From Ferrimonas balearica (lineage in GTDB: Bacteria; Pseudomonadota; Gammaproteobacteria; Enterobacterales; Shewanellaceae): DNA of 64,000 bases. A model generated the notes under the pieces. It worked only from the letters and a program-made list of their open reading frames with translations. It searched no databases and had not been told where the DNA came from. A program made the translations under genes and the position numbers. Of this stretch, positions 17,641-28,198 are shown piece by piece (position 1 is the stretch's first letter; each line of letters starts with the position of its first letter). The stretch spans positions 62,001 through 126,000 of the forward strand of contig NZ_JAHVHV010000005.1 of the NCBI RefSeq assembly GCF_019802085.1, written 5' to 3'.

Positions 17641-17663
17641 TTATCCACAGAATCTGTGGACAA
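17641..17663. promoter_or_regulatory. Pair of inverted DnaA boxes
   Basis: TTATCCACA (17641-17649, perfect consensus) faces TGTGGACAA (17655-17663, reverse complement TTGTCCACA, one mismatch). Together they form the near-perfect palindrome TCCACAGA-A-TCTGTGGA. No U-tract follows. Confidence 0.5.
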
Positions 17664-17745
17664 GCCTGTTAAAAGGCCAGGCCAATTTTTCTAAGTGTCT
17701 ATATTTAAAGACTATTTGTTAGGGGTCAGTTTTCCGACAAGAGTC

Positions 17746-17774
17746 AAAAAAGCCCGCCGGATGGCGGGCTTTTT
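17746..17774. terminator. Bidirectional terminator between the CBS gene and pta
   Basis: GCCCGCC, GGAT loop, GGCGGGC flanked by A6 and T5. Confidence 0.9.
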
Positions 17775-17786
17775 CTGTCAGTGAAC

Positions 17787-19922
<2,136 letters not shown>

Positions 19923-19943
19923 ATAATTCCTCGCGAATAACGA

Positions 19944-19973
19944 ACTCGGGCCCCGCCGTTGCGGAGCCCGAGT
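19944..19973 (-). other. Intercistronic hairpin between ackA and pta
   Basis: ACTCGGGC and GCCCGAGT pair around a smaller CGC/GCG stem. It lacks a U-tract, so it more likely stabilises the ackA message than terminates. Confidence 0.5.
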
Positions 19974-19984
19974 GGTCTACGAAA

Positions 19985-21175
19985 TCAGATCAGAGCCAGC
20001 GCGTCGGAGGCGATGACGAACTCTTCGTTGGTGGGGATCACCATGGCAATGGGGCTGCCGGCCTGGGTGATCACCCCTTCGTTGCCGAAGCGGGCGGCGG
20101 TGTTGGCCGCGTCGTCCACCTGGTAACCGAAGATGGCCAGGTGATCCAGCACCTTCTTGCGGATCAGATCGGAGTTCTCGCCGATGCCGCCGGTGAAGAT
20201 GATGGCGTCAACGCGCTTCAGGGGCACGGTGTAGGAGGCTACGTACTTGGCCAGGCGGTAGCAGAACACTTCCATGGCCAGGGTGCAGCCTTTCTGGCCA
20301 TCCGCGTAACCCTCTTCGATGCCGCGGCAGTCGTTGGTCACCTCGGACAGGCCCAGCAGACCGGACTGCTTGTTCAGCATGTTGTTCACCTCTTCCAGGG
20401 TGTAGCCCAGGTTGTCCACCAGGTGGAAGATGATGGCCGGGTCCAGATCACCGGAGCGGGTGCCCATGACGATGCCTTCCAGCGGGGTCAGGCCCATGGA
20501 GGTGTCGACGGATTTGCCGCCGCGTACGGCGGTCACGGAGCCGCCGTTGCCCAGGTGGCAGGTGATGACGTTGGTGTCATCGACGGCTTTGTTCAGGGCC
20601 TTGGCCGCTTCACGGGAAACGTACAGGTGGCTGGTGCCGTGCATGCCGTAGCGACGGATGCCGTGCTCGCGGTACAGCTTCTGAGGGATGGCGTAGGCGT
20701 AGGCTTGCTTGGGCATGGACTGGTGGAAGGCGGTGTCAAACACGGCCACCTGGGGCAGGGCCGCGAAAGAGGCCTGGGCGGCACGGATGCCGATCAGGGC
20801 CGCCGGGTTGTGCAGCGGGGCCAGGGAGGCGCACTCTTCGATGCCGTGCACCACCTCGTCGGTGATCAGCATGGAGCGGGTGTACTTCTCGCCACCGTGA
20901 ACCACGCGGTGACCCACGGCCACCAGCTGGTCCGCCAGGTCCGGCTTGCTGGCCAGGATGGTGTTGACCATGAAATCCAGGGCTTCGCGGTGGGCGGCGC
21001 CAGCGCCCAGGTCCGCTTGGTCCTTGTTGCCGTCCATCTTCCACTTGATGCGCGCGTCCACCAGGTTGAAGCATTCGGCCAGACCGGACAGATGCTCGTC
21101 GCCGGTTTGTGCGTCGATGACGGCGAATTTCAAAGAGGAGCTGCCACAGTTTAGAACCAGTACAAGTTTGCTCAT
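19985..21175 (-). CDS. ackA: Acetate kinase
   Basis: A 396-residue ASKHA-fold kinase that makes ATP from acetyl phosphate and ADP. The N-terminal [14 protein letters not shown] phosphate loop, [23 protein letters not shown] with the catalytic region, [10 protein letters not shown] and the GGIGENS motif are all present. It works with pta and pflB in mixed-acid fermentation. A -10 TATACT lies at 21260-21265 on the minus strand. Confidence 0.98.
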   Translation of the reverse strand: MSKLVLVLNCGSSSLKFAVIDAQTGDEHLSGLAECFNLVDARIKWKMDGNKDQADLGAGAAHREALDFMVNTILASKPDLADQLVAVGHRVVHGGEKYTRSMLITDEVVHGIEECASLAPLHNPAALIGIRAAQASFAALPQVAVFDTAFHQSMPKQAYAYAIPQKLYREHGIRRYGMHGTSHLYVSREAAKALNKAVDDTNVITCHLGNGGSVTAVRGGKSVDTSMGLTPLEGIVMGTRSGDLDPAIIFHLVDNLGYTLEEVNNMLNKQSGLLGLSEVTNDCRGIEEGYADGQKGCTLAMEVFCYRLAKYVASYTVPLKRVDAIIFTGGIGENSDLIRKKVLDHLAIFGYQVDDAANTAARFGNEGVITQAGSPIAMVIPTNEEFVIASDALALI

Positions 21176-21259
21176 TATATCAACACCTAAGCGATAGATT
21201 GTTCGTGAACGCGTTCGCTCTCGAGACGCATTCGCGTGGGTAATCCTGACGAAGTTTAC

Positions 21260-21265
21260 AGTATA
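21260..21265 (-). promoter_or_regulatory. -10 element of the ackA-pta promoter
   Basis: TATACT on the minus strand, 85 bases before the ackA start, behind a very GC-rich spacer and without a good -35. This suggests activator dependence. Confidence 0.5.
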
Positions 21266-21434
21266 GCCGGGGCCCCCAGCGGGACCGGGTCACGAACTGA
21301 CGTTCCGCTGCGACGCTGTCGCTGTGTCGAGTTGTCCGACTAGGTCTGACCATTTTACCCAATTACAGGGCCGGTTGAATTGTGCTAACGTGAAGGAGAG
21401 GTTGAAACGTGAAGCACATCACTAACTGATTGGC

Positions 21435-21881
21435 GTGGTATCGATGAGGTTGATTTCCCGGCTGCGTGAAGGCAGCCGTTACATGCAAAACTGGCCGCTG
21501 AACCGACACTTGGCTGCCCACTTCCCGGAATACCGGGTGATCAAGGCCACTCGCATGGCCATCACCTGGATGCCGGTGGTGGCCGCCGTGAGTCTGATGG
21601 TGCAGTTGAGCCAACTGGGCAGCGACATTTTGCCGCTGGCCCTGGCCCAGGCGGCACTCATCCTCAGTTTGCCGCTGCAGGGGCTATACTGGTTAGGATG
21701 GCGGTCGGCTCAGCCGCTGCCATTGCCACTACTCCACTGGTGTACGGAGGTAAGAGAGCGACTGGTCGAATCCGGTTGCCATGTGGCGCCGATTGCGCCA
21801 CATTCACAGTATCAGCACATGGCGTGCCTGTTGAAACGAGCGTACGAACGCCTCGACTCCGCCTTTTGGCGTGACCTGTAA
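21435..21881 (+). CDS. yfbV: Terminus macrodomain insulation protein YfbV (UPF0208)
   Basis: Up to 148 residues with two central hydrophobic segments and the family sequence RVIKATRMAITWMPVVA, LSLPLQGLYWLG and LKRAYERLDSAFW, as in Escherichia coli YfbV. That protein is an inner-membrane factor that keeps the Ter macrodomain from mixing with neighbouring DNA. The divergent yfbV/ackA-pta order is conserved. The GTG at 21435 and the ATG at 21444 are both possible starts; neither has a strong ribosome-binding site. Confidence 0.9.
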   Translation: MVSMRLISRLREGSRYMQNWPLNRHLAAHFPEYRVIKATRMAITWMPVVAAVSLMVQLSQLGSDILPLALAQAALILSLPLQGLYWLGWRSAQPLPLPLLHWCTEVRERLVESGCHVAPIAPHSQYQHMACLLKRAYERLDSAFWRDL

Positions 21882-21902
21882 GACCGCCGTGCTGTGACTC
21901 GA

Positions 21903-21931
21903 CGCCGCCCAATCGGGCGGCGCTCCTTTTT
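21903..21931 (+). terminator. yfbV terminator
   Basis: CGCCGCCC, AATC, GGGCGGCG, then CTCCTTTTT. Confidence 0.8.
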
Positions 21932-21958
21932 GGGGCCCACTATTTCTTATGGGGCCCG

Positions 21959-22591
21959 CTATTTCGGTCCGGTCAGGTACTCCCGCTCGTTCCAGGTGGC
22001 CAGCCAGTTGGGCTTGTAGACCACCATCATGGTGGTGGAGAAGCCGTTGAGCATCGCCTCTGGGAAGATGAACAGCGGGATCAGGATAAGGTAGTTGTCC
22101 ATCAGTAGCGGCCAGTCGTACTGACCGCTGTACCACAGTCCCAACCCCAAGGTGCGCAGGGCGAAGATCAGCGCCCCATTCATAAAGGCGCCGACGAACA
22201 CGTAGACCCAAAGGTTGCGCGGCAGCAGGTTGTGGCACAGGGTCAGCCAGGCGAAGCTGCCCATCACCGGCAGGGCCACCCCCAGCCAGAACAGCCCGGC
22301 GGCGTTCTCCCACTGGTCCACCCCCAGCAGCAGCAACCCCCCCTGGGCCAGAGAGGCCAGCAGCAGCGCCGAGCGCCAACCGAACATCAGGGTGAGCACC
22401 GTCAGGCCGAGAAAATGCAGGTCCAGCCCCTCGTAGATCCCGGCTCGGACTCGCCACAGGGCGAGGATCCCCACGGCACACAGGGCGGCCAGGTTGAGGT
22501 AGCGGCTGTCACGCCAGCGCTGAGCCAGGGCACTGGCTTTGAAGGTCCAGGCGAGGAGGGCGAAAAAGGCCAAGCAGAGCAGCAGGTTCAA
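21959..22591 (-). CDS. CbiM-like (energy-coupling factor S-component type) membrane protein
   Basis: A 210-residue hydrophobic protein with six or seven apparent membrane segments. GLDLHFLGLTVLTLMFGWRSALLLASLAQGGLLLLG resembles the core of CbiM/NikM metal-uptake components, and this looks like the COG3235 group common in marine gammaproteobacteria. The frame starts with TTG at 22591; no in-frame ATG lies nearby. No CbiN, CbiQ or CbiO partner is encoded nearby, so it acts alone or with components elsewhere. Metal or vitamin uptake is an inference. Confidence 0.65.
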   Translation of the reverse strand: MNLLLCLAFFALLAWTFKASALAQRWRDSRYLNLAALCAVGILALWRVRAGIYEGLDLHFLGLTVLTLMFGWRSALLLASLAQGGLLLLGVDQWENAAGLFWLGVALPVMGSFAWLTLCHNLLPRNLWVYVFVGAFMNGALIFALRTLGLGLWYSGQYDWPLLMDNYLILIPLFIFPEAMLNGFSTTMMVVYKPNWLATWNEREYLTGPK

Positions 22592-22696
22592 AACTCATCC
22601 AGGTTGAGACAATGTGAATAGGGTTATTGTCGCCTGTGAACGGCAAACTGCAAAGCGTCCGGTGCCGACGAAGTTCGCTGGTGTCGTAAAGCGGGG

Positions 22697-22727
22697 GGCG
22701 AAAAAACGCCGGCACAAGGCCGGCGTT
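22697..22727 (-). terminator. pflA terminator
   Basis: AAACGCCGGC and GCCGGCGTTT pair around a five-base loop; six T follow on the minus strand. Confidence 0.85.
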
Positions 22728-22733
22728 TGGGGA

Positions 22734-23486
22734 TCAGTAGACGGCGTTGACGCCGTGGGACTGGAAGACCGCCTTGAGGCGCTCCATAGTCTCCTTGGGC
22801 GGTGGGCTGACGCCATCCAGGGGGTAGGCTTCGCCCAGGGCTTCCCACTTGTGCTTGCCCAACTCGTGGTAGGGCAGCATCTCCACCTTCTCCACGTTCT
22901 TCATCGGCGCCAGGAATCGGGCCAATTGCTCGGCGGAGGCGTCGTCGTCGGTAAAGCCGGGCACCACCACGTAACGGATCCAGGTTTTCTGGCCCCGCTT
23001 GGCCAGGTACTGGGCAAACTCCAGCGGCCGCTTATTGGAGACGCCCACCAGGTTCTGATGCACGTCGTCGTCCATCTGTTTGATGTCGAGCATCACCAGA
23101 TCGGTGGCGTCCAGCATCTGGTCGACGATGGGGGTGTACTTGCGGATCAAACCGTTGGTGTCCAGGCAGGTGTGGATCCCTTCCGCCTTGCAGGCGGCGA
23201 ACCATTCCTGGACAAACTCCATCTGCAGCACCGCTTCGCCGCCGCTGGCGGTCACGCCGCCGCCACTGGCTTCGAAGAAGTGGCGGTAACTGAGCACCTG
23301 CTCCATCAACTGGGCAACGGTGACCTCCTTGCCGCCCTCCAGGTCCCAGGTGTCGCGGTTGTGACAGTACTGGCAGCGCATCAGGCAGCCCTGCAGGAAG
23401 GCGATGAATCGGATCCCCGGCCCATCAACGGTGCCGCAGGTCTCCCAGGAGTGTACGCGTCCGATGACGCCCATAAACCTCTCCAA
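22734..23486 (-). CDS. pflA: Pyruvate formate-lyase-activating enzyme
   Basis: A 250-residue radical SAM enzyme that installs the glycyl radical on PflB. The cluster motif is CLMRCQYC (CxxxCxxC, near residue 30), followed by HNRDTWD. The [14 protein letters not shown] block is the SAM-binding GGE region. Second gene of pflB-pflA, 68 bases after pflB with a terminator-like hairpin between them, so it may be made at a lower level than pflB. Confidence 0.97.
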   Translation of the reverse strand: MERFMGVIGRVHSWETCGTVDGPGIRFIAFLQGCLMRCQYCHNRDTWDLEGGKEVTVAQLMEQVLSYRHFFEASGGGVTASGGEAVLQMEFVQEWFAACKAEGIHTCLDTNGLIRKYTPIVDQMLDATDLVMLDIKQMDDDVHQNLVGVSNKRPLEFAQYLAKRGQKTWIRYVVVPGFTDDDASAEQLARFLAPMKNVEKVEMLPYHELGKHKWEALGEAYPLDGVSPPPKETMERLKAVFQSHGVNAVY

Positions 23487-23496
23487 TCTAATACAG

Positions 23497-23528
23497 AAAA
23501 AGGGCCCGCCGCGGATGCGGGCAGGCCC
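23497..23528 (-). terminator. Internal terminator-like hairpin between pflB and pflA
   Basis: On the minus strand GGGCCTGCC pairs with GGCGGGCCC (one G-U) and is followed by TTTTT. Probably a partial terminator that lowers pflA relative to pflB. Confidence 0.65.
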
Positions 23529-23554
23529 CTAGTCTAGCGCGTTGCGCCGGGTGC

Positions 23555-25837
23555 TTACATGGACTGGGTGAAAGTCCGGGTAATCACGTCCTGCTGCTGT
23601 TCCGGGGTCAGCGCGTTGAAGCGCACGGCGTAGCCGGAGACCCGGATGGTCAACTGCGGGTACTTCTCAGGGTGCTTGACCGCGTCTTCCAGCATGTCAC
23701 GGTTCATCACGTTGACGTTCAGGTGCTGACCGCCTTCGCGAGACTCGGTGTGCTTGAAGTAACCGTCCATCAGCGCCGCCAGGTTGGCACGACGACCGTT
23801 CTCATCTTTGCCCAGGGCGCCGGGCACGATGGAGAAGGTGTAGGAGATCCCGTCTTTGGCGTGGGCGAAGGGCAGCTTGGCCACGGAGGTCAGGGACGCC
23901 ACGGCACCGGACTCGTCACGACCGTGCATCGGGTTGGCACCCGGTGCGAAGGGCTGACCGGCACGACGGCCGTCCGGGGTGTTACCGGTCTTCTTGCCGT
24001 ACACCACGTTGGAGGTGATGGTCAGTACGGACTGGGTCGGCACGGCGTTGCGGTAGGTTTTCAGAGAGCGGATCTTGGTCATGAAGCTCTCAACCAGCTC
24101 ACAGGCGATGTCGTCCACGCGCGGGTCGTTGTTGCCGAATTTCGGGTAGTCGCCCTCGATCTCGAAGTCGGTGGCGATGCCGTCTTCGTCACGCACCGGC
24201 TTCACCTTGGCGTACTTGATGGCGGCCAGGGAGTCGGCGGTGATGGACAGACCGGCGATGCCGCAAGCCATGGTGCGCATCACGTCACGATCGTGCAGCG
24301 CCATCAGGGCGGCTTCGTAGCTGTACTTGTCGTGCATGAAGTGGATGGTGTTCAGCGCGGTGACGTACTGCTGAGCCAGCCAGTCCATAAAGGTGTCCAG
24401 CTTGCCGTAGACGGTATCGAAGTCCAGCACGTCGTCGGTGATCGGGGTGTCTTTCGGACCCACCTGGGCCTTGGACTTCTCGTCCACGCCGCCGTTGATT
24501 GCGTACAGCAGGGTCTTGGCCAGGTTGGCGCGGGCGCCGAAGAACTGCATGTGCTTACCGATGATCATCGGGGACACACAGCAGGCGATGCCGTAGTCGT
24601 CGGACTGGAAGTCCGGACGCATCAGGTCGTCGTTCTCGTACTGGATGGAGGAGGTGTCGATGGAGACCTTGGCACAGTACTTCTTGAAGCCTTCCGGCAG
24701 GTGCTCGGACCACAGTACGGTGATGTTCGGCTCCGGGGAGGGGCCCATGGTGTACTGGGTGTTCAGGAAGCGGAAGCTGGTCTTGCTCACCAGGGTACGA
24801 CCGTCCACGCCCATACCGGCAACGGATTCGGTGGCCCAGATGGGGTCGCCGGAGAACAGCTCATCGTACTCGGGGGTCCGCAGGAAGCGCACCATGCGCA
24901 GCTTCATCACGAAGTGGTCAACCATCTCCTGGGCCTGCTCTTCGGTGATGATGCCGGCTTGCAGGTCACGCTCGATGTAGACGTCCAGGAAGGTGGACAC
25001 GCGGCCCAGGGACATGGCGGCGCCGTTCTGGGACTTGATGGCGGCCAGGTAGGCGAAGTAGGTCCACTGGATCGCCTCTTGGGCGTTCTTGGCCGGACCG
25101 GCGATGTCGAAGCCGTACTTGGCGGCCATCTCTTTCATCTGACCCAGGGCGCGGTGCTGCTCGGCGATCTCTTCACGCAGACGAATGACGTCGTCCAGGT
25201 TCTCACCGGCTTCCAGGTCCGCTTGCAGGGAGTGGAACTGGTTCAGCTTGTCCTGCATCAGGAAGTCGATGCCGTACAGGGCCACACGACGGTAGTCACC
25301 GATGATACGACCACGGCCGTAGGCGTCCGGCAGACCGGTCAGGACACCGGACTTACGGCAGCGCAGGATGTCCGGAGTGTAGACATCGAAAACGCCGGCG
25401 TTGTGGGTCTTGCGGTAGTCGGAGTAGATGGTCTTGATGGTCGGGTCCAGCTCACGGTTGTAAGCCTTGATGCCGCCCTCAACCATGCGGATGCCGCCGT
25501 TGGGGATGATGGCACGCTTGAGCGGGGCGTCGGTCTGCAGACCCACGATGGTCTCCAGATCCTTGTTGATGTAGCCCGCGTCGTGAGAGGTGATGGTGGA
25601 CACTTTGTCGGTGTCGAAGTCCACCGGGGCGTGGGTGCTGTTCTCGACCTTGATCCCTTCCATTACCTTGGCCCACAGGCTGTCGGTGGCGTCGGTGGCG
25701 CCGGCCAGGAAGGACTCGTCACCCTCGTAGGGGGTGTAGTTTTTCTGGATAAAGTCCCGCACGTTGACTTCGGTTTTCCAGTCACCGGCGGTAAAGCCAT
25801 TCCAGGCTTGGGAGAACAGTTCGGTGTTATCAGTCAT
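23555..25837 (-). CDS. pflB: Formate C-acetyltransferase (pyruvate formate-lyase)
   Basis: Converts pyruvate and CoA to acetyl-CoA and formate without oxygen. The ATG at 25837 gives 760 residues, the same length as Escherichia coli PflB. The catalytic Cys pair is in IACCVSPM and the glycyl-radical site is Gly-735 in RVSGYAVRF near the C-terminus. No focA formate channel lies upstream. Instead a 680-base gap leads to a divergent symporter, and that gap carries two PdhR-type boxes. Confidence 0.98.
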   Translation of the reverse strand: MTDNTELFSQAWNGFTAGDWKTEVNVRDFIQKNYTPYEGDESFLAGATDATDSLWAKVMEGIKVENSTHAPVDFDTDKVSTITSHDAGYINKDLETIVGLQTDAPLKRAIIPNGGIRMVEGGIKAYNRELDPTIKTIYSDYRKTHNAGVFDVYTPDILRCRKSGVLTGLPDAYGRGRIIGDYRRVALYGIDFLMQDKLNQFHSLQADLEAGENLDDVIRLREEIAEQHRALGQMKEMAAKYGFDIAGPAKNAQEAIQWTYFAYLAAIKSQNGAAMSLGRVSTFLDVYIERDLQAGIITEEQAQEMVDHFVMKLRMVRFLRTPEYDELFSGDPIWATESVAGMGVDGRTLVSKTSFRFLNTQYTMGPSPEPNITVLWSEHLPEGFKKYCAKVSIDTSSIQYENDDLMRPDFQSDDYGIACCVSPMIIGKHMQFFGARANLAKTLLYAINGGVDEKSKAQVGPKDTPITDDVLDFDTVYGKLDTFMDWLAQQYVTALNTIHFMHDKYSYEAALMALHDRDVMRTMACGIAGLSITADSLAAIKYAKVKPVRDEDGIATDFEIEGDYPKFGNNDPRVDDIACELVESFMTKIRSLKTYRNAVPTQSVLTITSNVVYGKKTGNTPDGRRAGQPFAPGANPMHGRDESGAVASLTSVAKLPFAHAKDGISYTFSIVPGALGKDENGRRANLAALMDGYFKHTESREGGQHLNVNVMNRDMLEDAVKHPEKYPQLTIRVSGYAVRFNALTPEQQQDVITRTFTQSM

Positions 25838-26121
25838 GACAGTTACCTTCACGTTAGGATCCGAGAAAATTCGGCTGTGGCCGCGCAGCGCGGCCGGAAG
25901 TGGTCATCTCCTGCTCCGGAGGGAGCAGGACAAAGGCCAATGTCCGCGGTGCGGCCATCGGTGAGTTCGGTTGGGGGAGGGGGCGGGCAATGTGGCTGGG
26001 GCGCACGACCGCCGGGCGCCGAGCGCTGGGGCACGGTGTCGGGAGGTCGAGTTGAAACAAACGGGTCATTCGGGTCATGGAACCTGGGTCCGTCGTCGCC
26101 AATATTGCCTTCGCTAGCGAA

Positions 26122-26127
26122 ATTATA
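26122..26127 (-). promoter_or_regulatory. -10 element upstream of pflB
   Basis: A perfect TATAAT on the minus strand, about 285 bases before the pflB start. No consensus -35 lies 17 bases upstream, which suggests activator control. Confidence 0.45.
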
Positions 26128-26206
26128 TCGCCACTGTCGGATTGCGGTGGGCCCTTTGGGGGCGCCGCGCCAACTTTTTGGATAACCGGTCGCCGGTCAG
26201 CGACTT

Positions 26207-26223
26207 AATTGGTCATACCAAAT
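26207..26223. promoter_or_regulatory. PdhR/LldR-type operator upstream of pflB
   Basis: AATTGGT-CAT-ACCAAAT matches 13 of 14 defined positions of the AATTGGT-N3-ACCAATT operator. Confidence 0.6.
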
Positions 26224-26419
26224 AACATGCCGAGAGGTTAGCACAGGGGTCTTGGGCTGTATTGAAACCGGTGGTGAAATTGCAGTCACCCCAACAAATC
26301 CGTAGAAACTGTGAGCAGAGTCATGGGTCGAGGGGGGTGGGCGTGATCCGGATCGACCAAACTTCGAACGGCGATCCCGAGTCGAACGGCGCAAAATGCC
26401 GCGGCGACGGCGCGAAAAC

Positions 26420-26436
26420 CAATGGTAATACCAATT
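26420..26436. promoter_or_regulatory. Second PdhR/LldR-type operator over divergent promoters
   Basis: CAATGGT-AAT-ACCAATT matches 12 of 14 positions. It abuts a plus-strand -10 (TACTAT, 26437-26442) and overlaps a minus-strand promoter (TTGCCA at 26457-26462, 18 bases, TAAATT at 26433-26438). Confidence 0.55.
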
Positions 26437-26519
26437 TACTATTTGCGACGACGCCTTGGCAATCCCGGTGCGATTGCTTAGGATCCCGGCTTTGCGTTAT
26501 TGCTTGGGATGATCCGCCA

Positions 26520-26729
26520 ATGATGGACAGCTCACTGGGCCGAAAACTGGCCCTGGGTGCGACGGCCCTGACGGGGCTCTATTTTCTGCTGTGGCTCGCC
26601 GGCCCCCTGTGGTTGGCCGAGGCCGGCAGCTGGCAGGGCCTGCCGTTGTGGTTCTGGTTCTCCTGCGTCGCCGCACCCTTGGTGCTGGTGGCGCTGCTGC
26701 TGATCTGGCTGGGGGGACGCCGTGGGTAA
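26520..26729 (+). CDS. yhdT: YhdT-like (DUF997) small membrane protein
   Basis: About 69 residues starting at the double ATG at 26520/26523. Two hydrophobic segments are visible: ALGATALTGLYFLLWLAGPLW and FWFSCVAAPLVLVALLLIWLG. The layout and sequence resemble YhdT, the small protein encoded before panF in Escherichia coli, thought to accompany the symporter. The open frame continues upstream to 26262, but that extension has no membrane or coding character. It overlaps the panF-like gene by eight bases. Confidence 0.8.
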   Translation: MMDSSLGRKLALGATALTGLYFLLWLAGPLWLAEAGSWQGLPLWFWFSCVAAPLVLVALLLIWLGGRRG

Positions 26730-28143
26730 CCTCAGCCTGCTGATCCCGATCTTCCTCTATCTGTTTGCCACCCTGGCGCTGGCGCGCTGGGCAGCCTCCC
26801 GCAAGCCCAGCCAGGGCAGCTTTACCCAGCGCTACTTCCTCGGCGGGCAGTTTATGGGGGGCACCCTGCTGGCGCTGGCGCTGGTGACCACCTACACCAG
26901 TGCCTCCTCCTTTATTGGCGGGCCCGGGGCCGCCTACCAGTTTGGCCTGGGCTGGGTGCTGCTGGCCATGGTACAGGTGCCGGTGGCACTGCTGACCCTG
27001 GGGGTACTGGGACCCAAGCTGTGGCGCCTGGCCAAGGAGAGCGGGGCGGTCACCATCCTGGATGTGCTGGAACAGCGCTACCGCAGCCCCTGGCTGTTGA
27101 CCCTGGCGGGGGTGAGCCTGCTGGCGGCCTTTGTCGGCATGGTGGTGGTGCAGTTTACCGGCGGCGCGCGTCTGCTCTCGGTGATGGCCGGGGTGGATTA
27201 CAGCGTGGCATTGGCGATGTTCGTCGGTACCGTGCTGCTCTACACCCTGTGGGGCGGCTTCCGGGCGGTAAGCTACACCGACGCCCTGCAGGGGCTGGTG
27301 ATGATCTTCGGCATGCTGGCGCTCTTTGTCGGCCTGCTTTATCAAGGCGGCGGGCTGAGCGCCCTGACCGGGGAGCTGGCGGCCATCGAGCCGGGGCTGC
27401 TGGAACCCCACGGTCCCGACCACTTCCTCTCCTGGTCCTTTTTGATGTCCTTCTGGGTACTGGTGTGCCTGGGCACCCTGGGGTTGCCCCACACGGTGCT
27501 GCGCACCATGGCAGTTAAAGACATGGCGGCCCTGCGCCGGGCCATGGTGCTGGGCACCGCGGTGGCCTCGGTGGTGATCCTGCTGCCGCACTTAAGTGGC
27601 GTATTGGGCCGAGCGCTGCTGCCGGAACTGAGCAGCCCCGATGAGGTGATGCCCACCCTGATGGTGACCCTATTTCCGCCGCTGGTGGCGGGGCTCTTAC
27701 TGGCCGCCCCCATGGCGGCGGTGATGTCCTCGGTGGACTCCATGCTGCTGCAGGCCGGCTCCACCCTGGTGCGGGACCTGGTGCAGCGGCGTCGCCCGCT
27801 GAGCGAGCCGGCCCAGAAGCGCTTCAGCTACGCCACCACCGTCGGCCTGGCGCTGTTGTGCGGCCTGCTGGCCCTGGACCCGCCGAAGATGATCGTCTGG
27901 CTCAACCTGGCGTCCCTGGGGGCGCTGCAGGTGGTCTTCCTCTGGCCTTTGGTGCTGGGCCTGTTCTGGCCCAGGGCCACGGCGGTGGGCGCCATGGGGG
28001 CCATGCTGAGCGGCCTGGCCCTGTTCCTCTACTGGACCTTTGCCGGCATCAAGCCCCTGGGGCTGCACGCCATCGTACCGTCGCTGGTGCTCAGCGGCGG
28101 CCTGTTCTGGGCCCTCAGCCTCTGGGGGCCTCAGCGGCGCTGA
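26722..28143 (+). CDS. panF: Na+/solute symporter, PanF family
   Basis: A 473-residue SSS-family symporter starting with GTG. SASSFIGGPGAAYQFGLGWVLLAMVQ, FVGMVVVQFTGGARLL, FWVLVCLGTLGLPHTVLR and LAAPMAAVMSSVDS closely follow Escherichia coli PanF, the sodium/pantothenate symporter. In enteric bacteria it lies with yhdT and prmA. Here it is beside pflB and a PdhR-type box overlaps its promoter, which raises the possibility that pyruvate or a related acid is carried instead of, or besides, pantothenate. Confidence 0.88.
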   Translation: MGNLSLLIPIFLYLFATLALARWAASRKPSQGSFTQRYFLGGQFMGGTLLALALVTTYTSASSFIGGPGAAYQFGLGWVLLAMVQVPVALLTLGVLGPKLWRLAKESGAVTILDVLEQRYRSPWLLTLAGVSLLAAFVGMVVVQFTGGARLLSVMAGVDYSVALAMFVGTVLLYTLWGGFRAVSYTDALQGLVMIFGMLALFVGLLYQGGGLSALTGELAAIEPGLLEPHGPDHFLSWSFLMSFWVLVCLGTLGLPHTVLRTMAVKDMAALRRAMVLGTAVASVVILLPHLSGVLGRALLPELSSPDEVMPTLMVTLFPPLVAGLLLAAPMAAVMSSVDSMLLQAGSTLVRDLVQRRRPLSEPAQKRFSYATTVGLALLCGLLALDPPKMIVWLNLASLGALQVVFLWPLVLGLFWPRATAVGAMGAMLSGLALFLYWTFAGIKPLGLHAIVPSLVLSGGLFWALSLWGPQRR

Positions 28144-28155
28144 ATCTCAGGCACA

Positions 28156-28185
28156 AAAAAGGCAGGCCCGGGGGCCTGCCTTTTT
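28156..28185. terminator. Bidirectional terminator between panF-like gene and marR-like gene
   Basis: GGCAGGCC, CGGG, GGCCTGCC with flanking A6 and T5. Confidence 0.9.
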
Positions 28186-28198
28186 CGTTTTTGGCGCA

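Larger units (their letters stand above)
25838..26519. other. Long regulatory gap between pflB and the divergent symporter genes
   Basis: No convincing gene. On the pflB side it holds two perfect hairpins (25879-25895 and 25909-25930), a palindrome TTCGCTAGCGAA (26110-26121) and a minus-strand -10 TATAAT (26122-26127). Two PdhR-like boxes and an FNR-like site follow. This is consistent with a long, multi-promoter pfl leader. Confidence 0.6.

Noticed and set aside
17641-17663. oriC because of the DnaA boxes
   Set aside because: Only two boxes, no AT-rich unwinding element, and no dnaA, dnaN, gidA or mioC nearby.
23672-26185. An 837-codon plus-strand open frame opposite pflB
   Set aside because: Antisense to complete PflB, with repetitive Val/Gly/His/Gln composition and no start context.
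26262-26519. N-terminal extension of the YhdT-like protein
   Set aside because: The extension covers the promoter and PdhR-like region, has no coding character, and the family begins at the ATG at 26520/26523.
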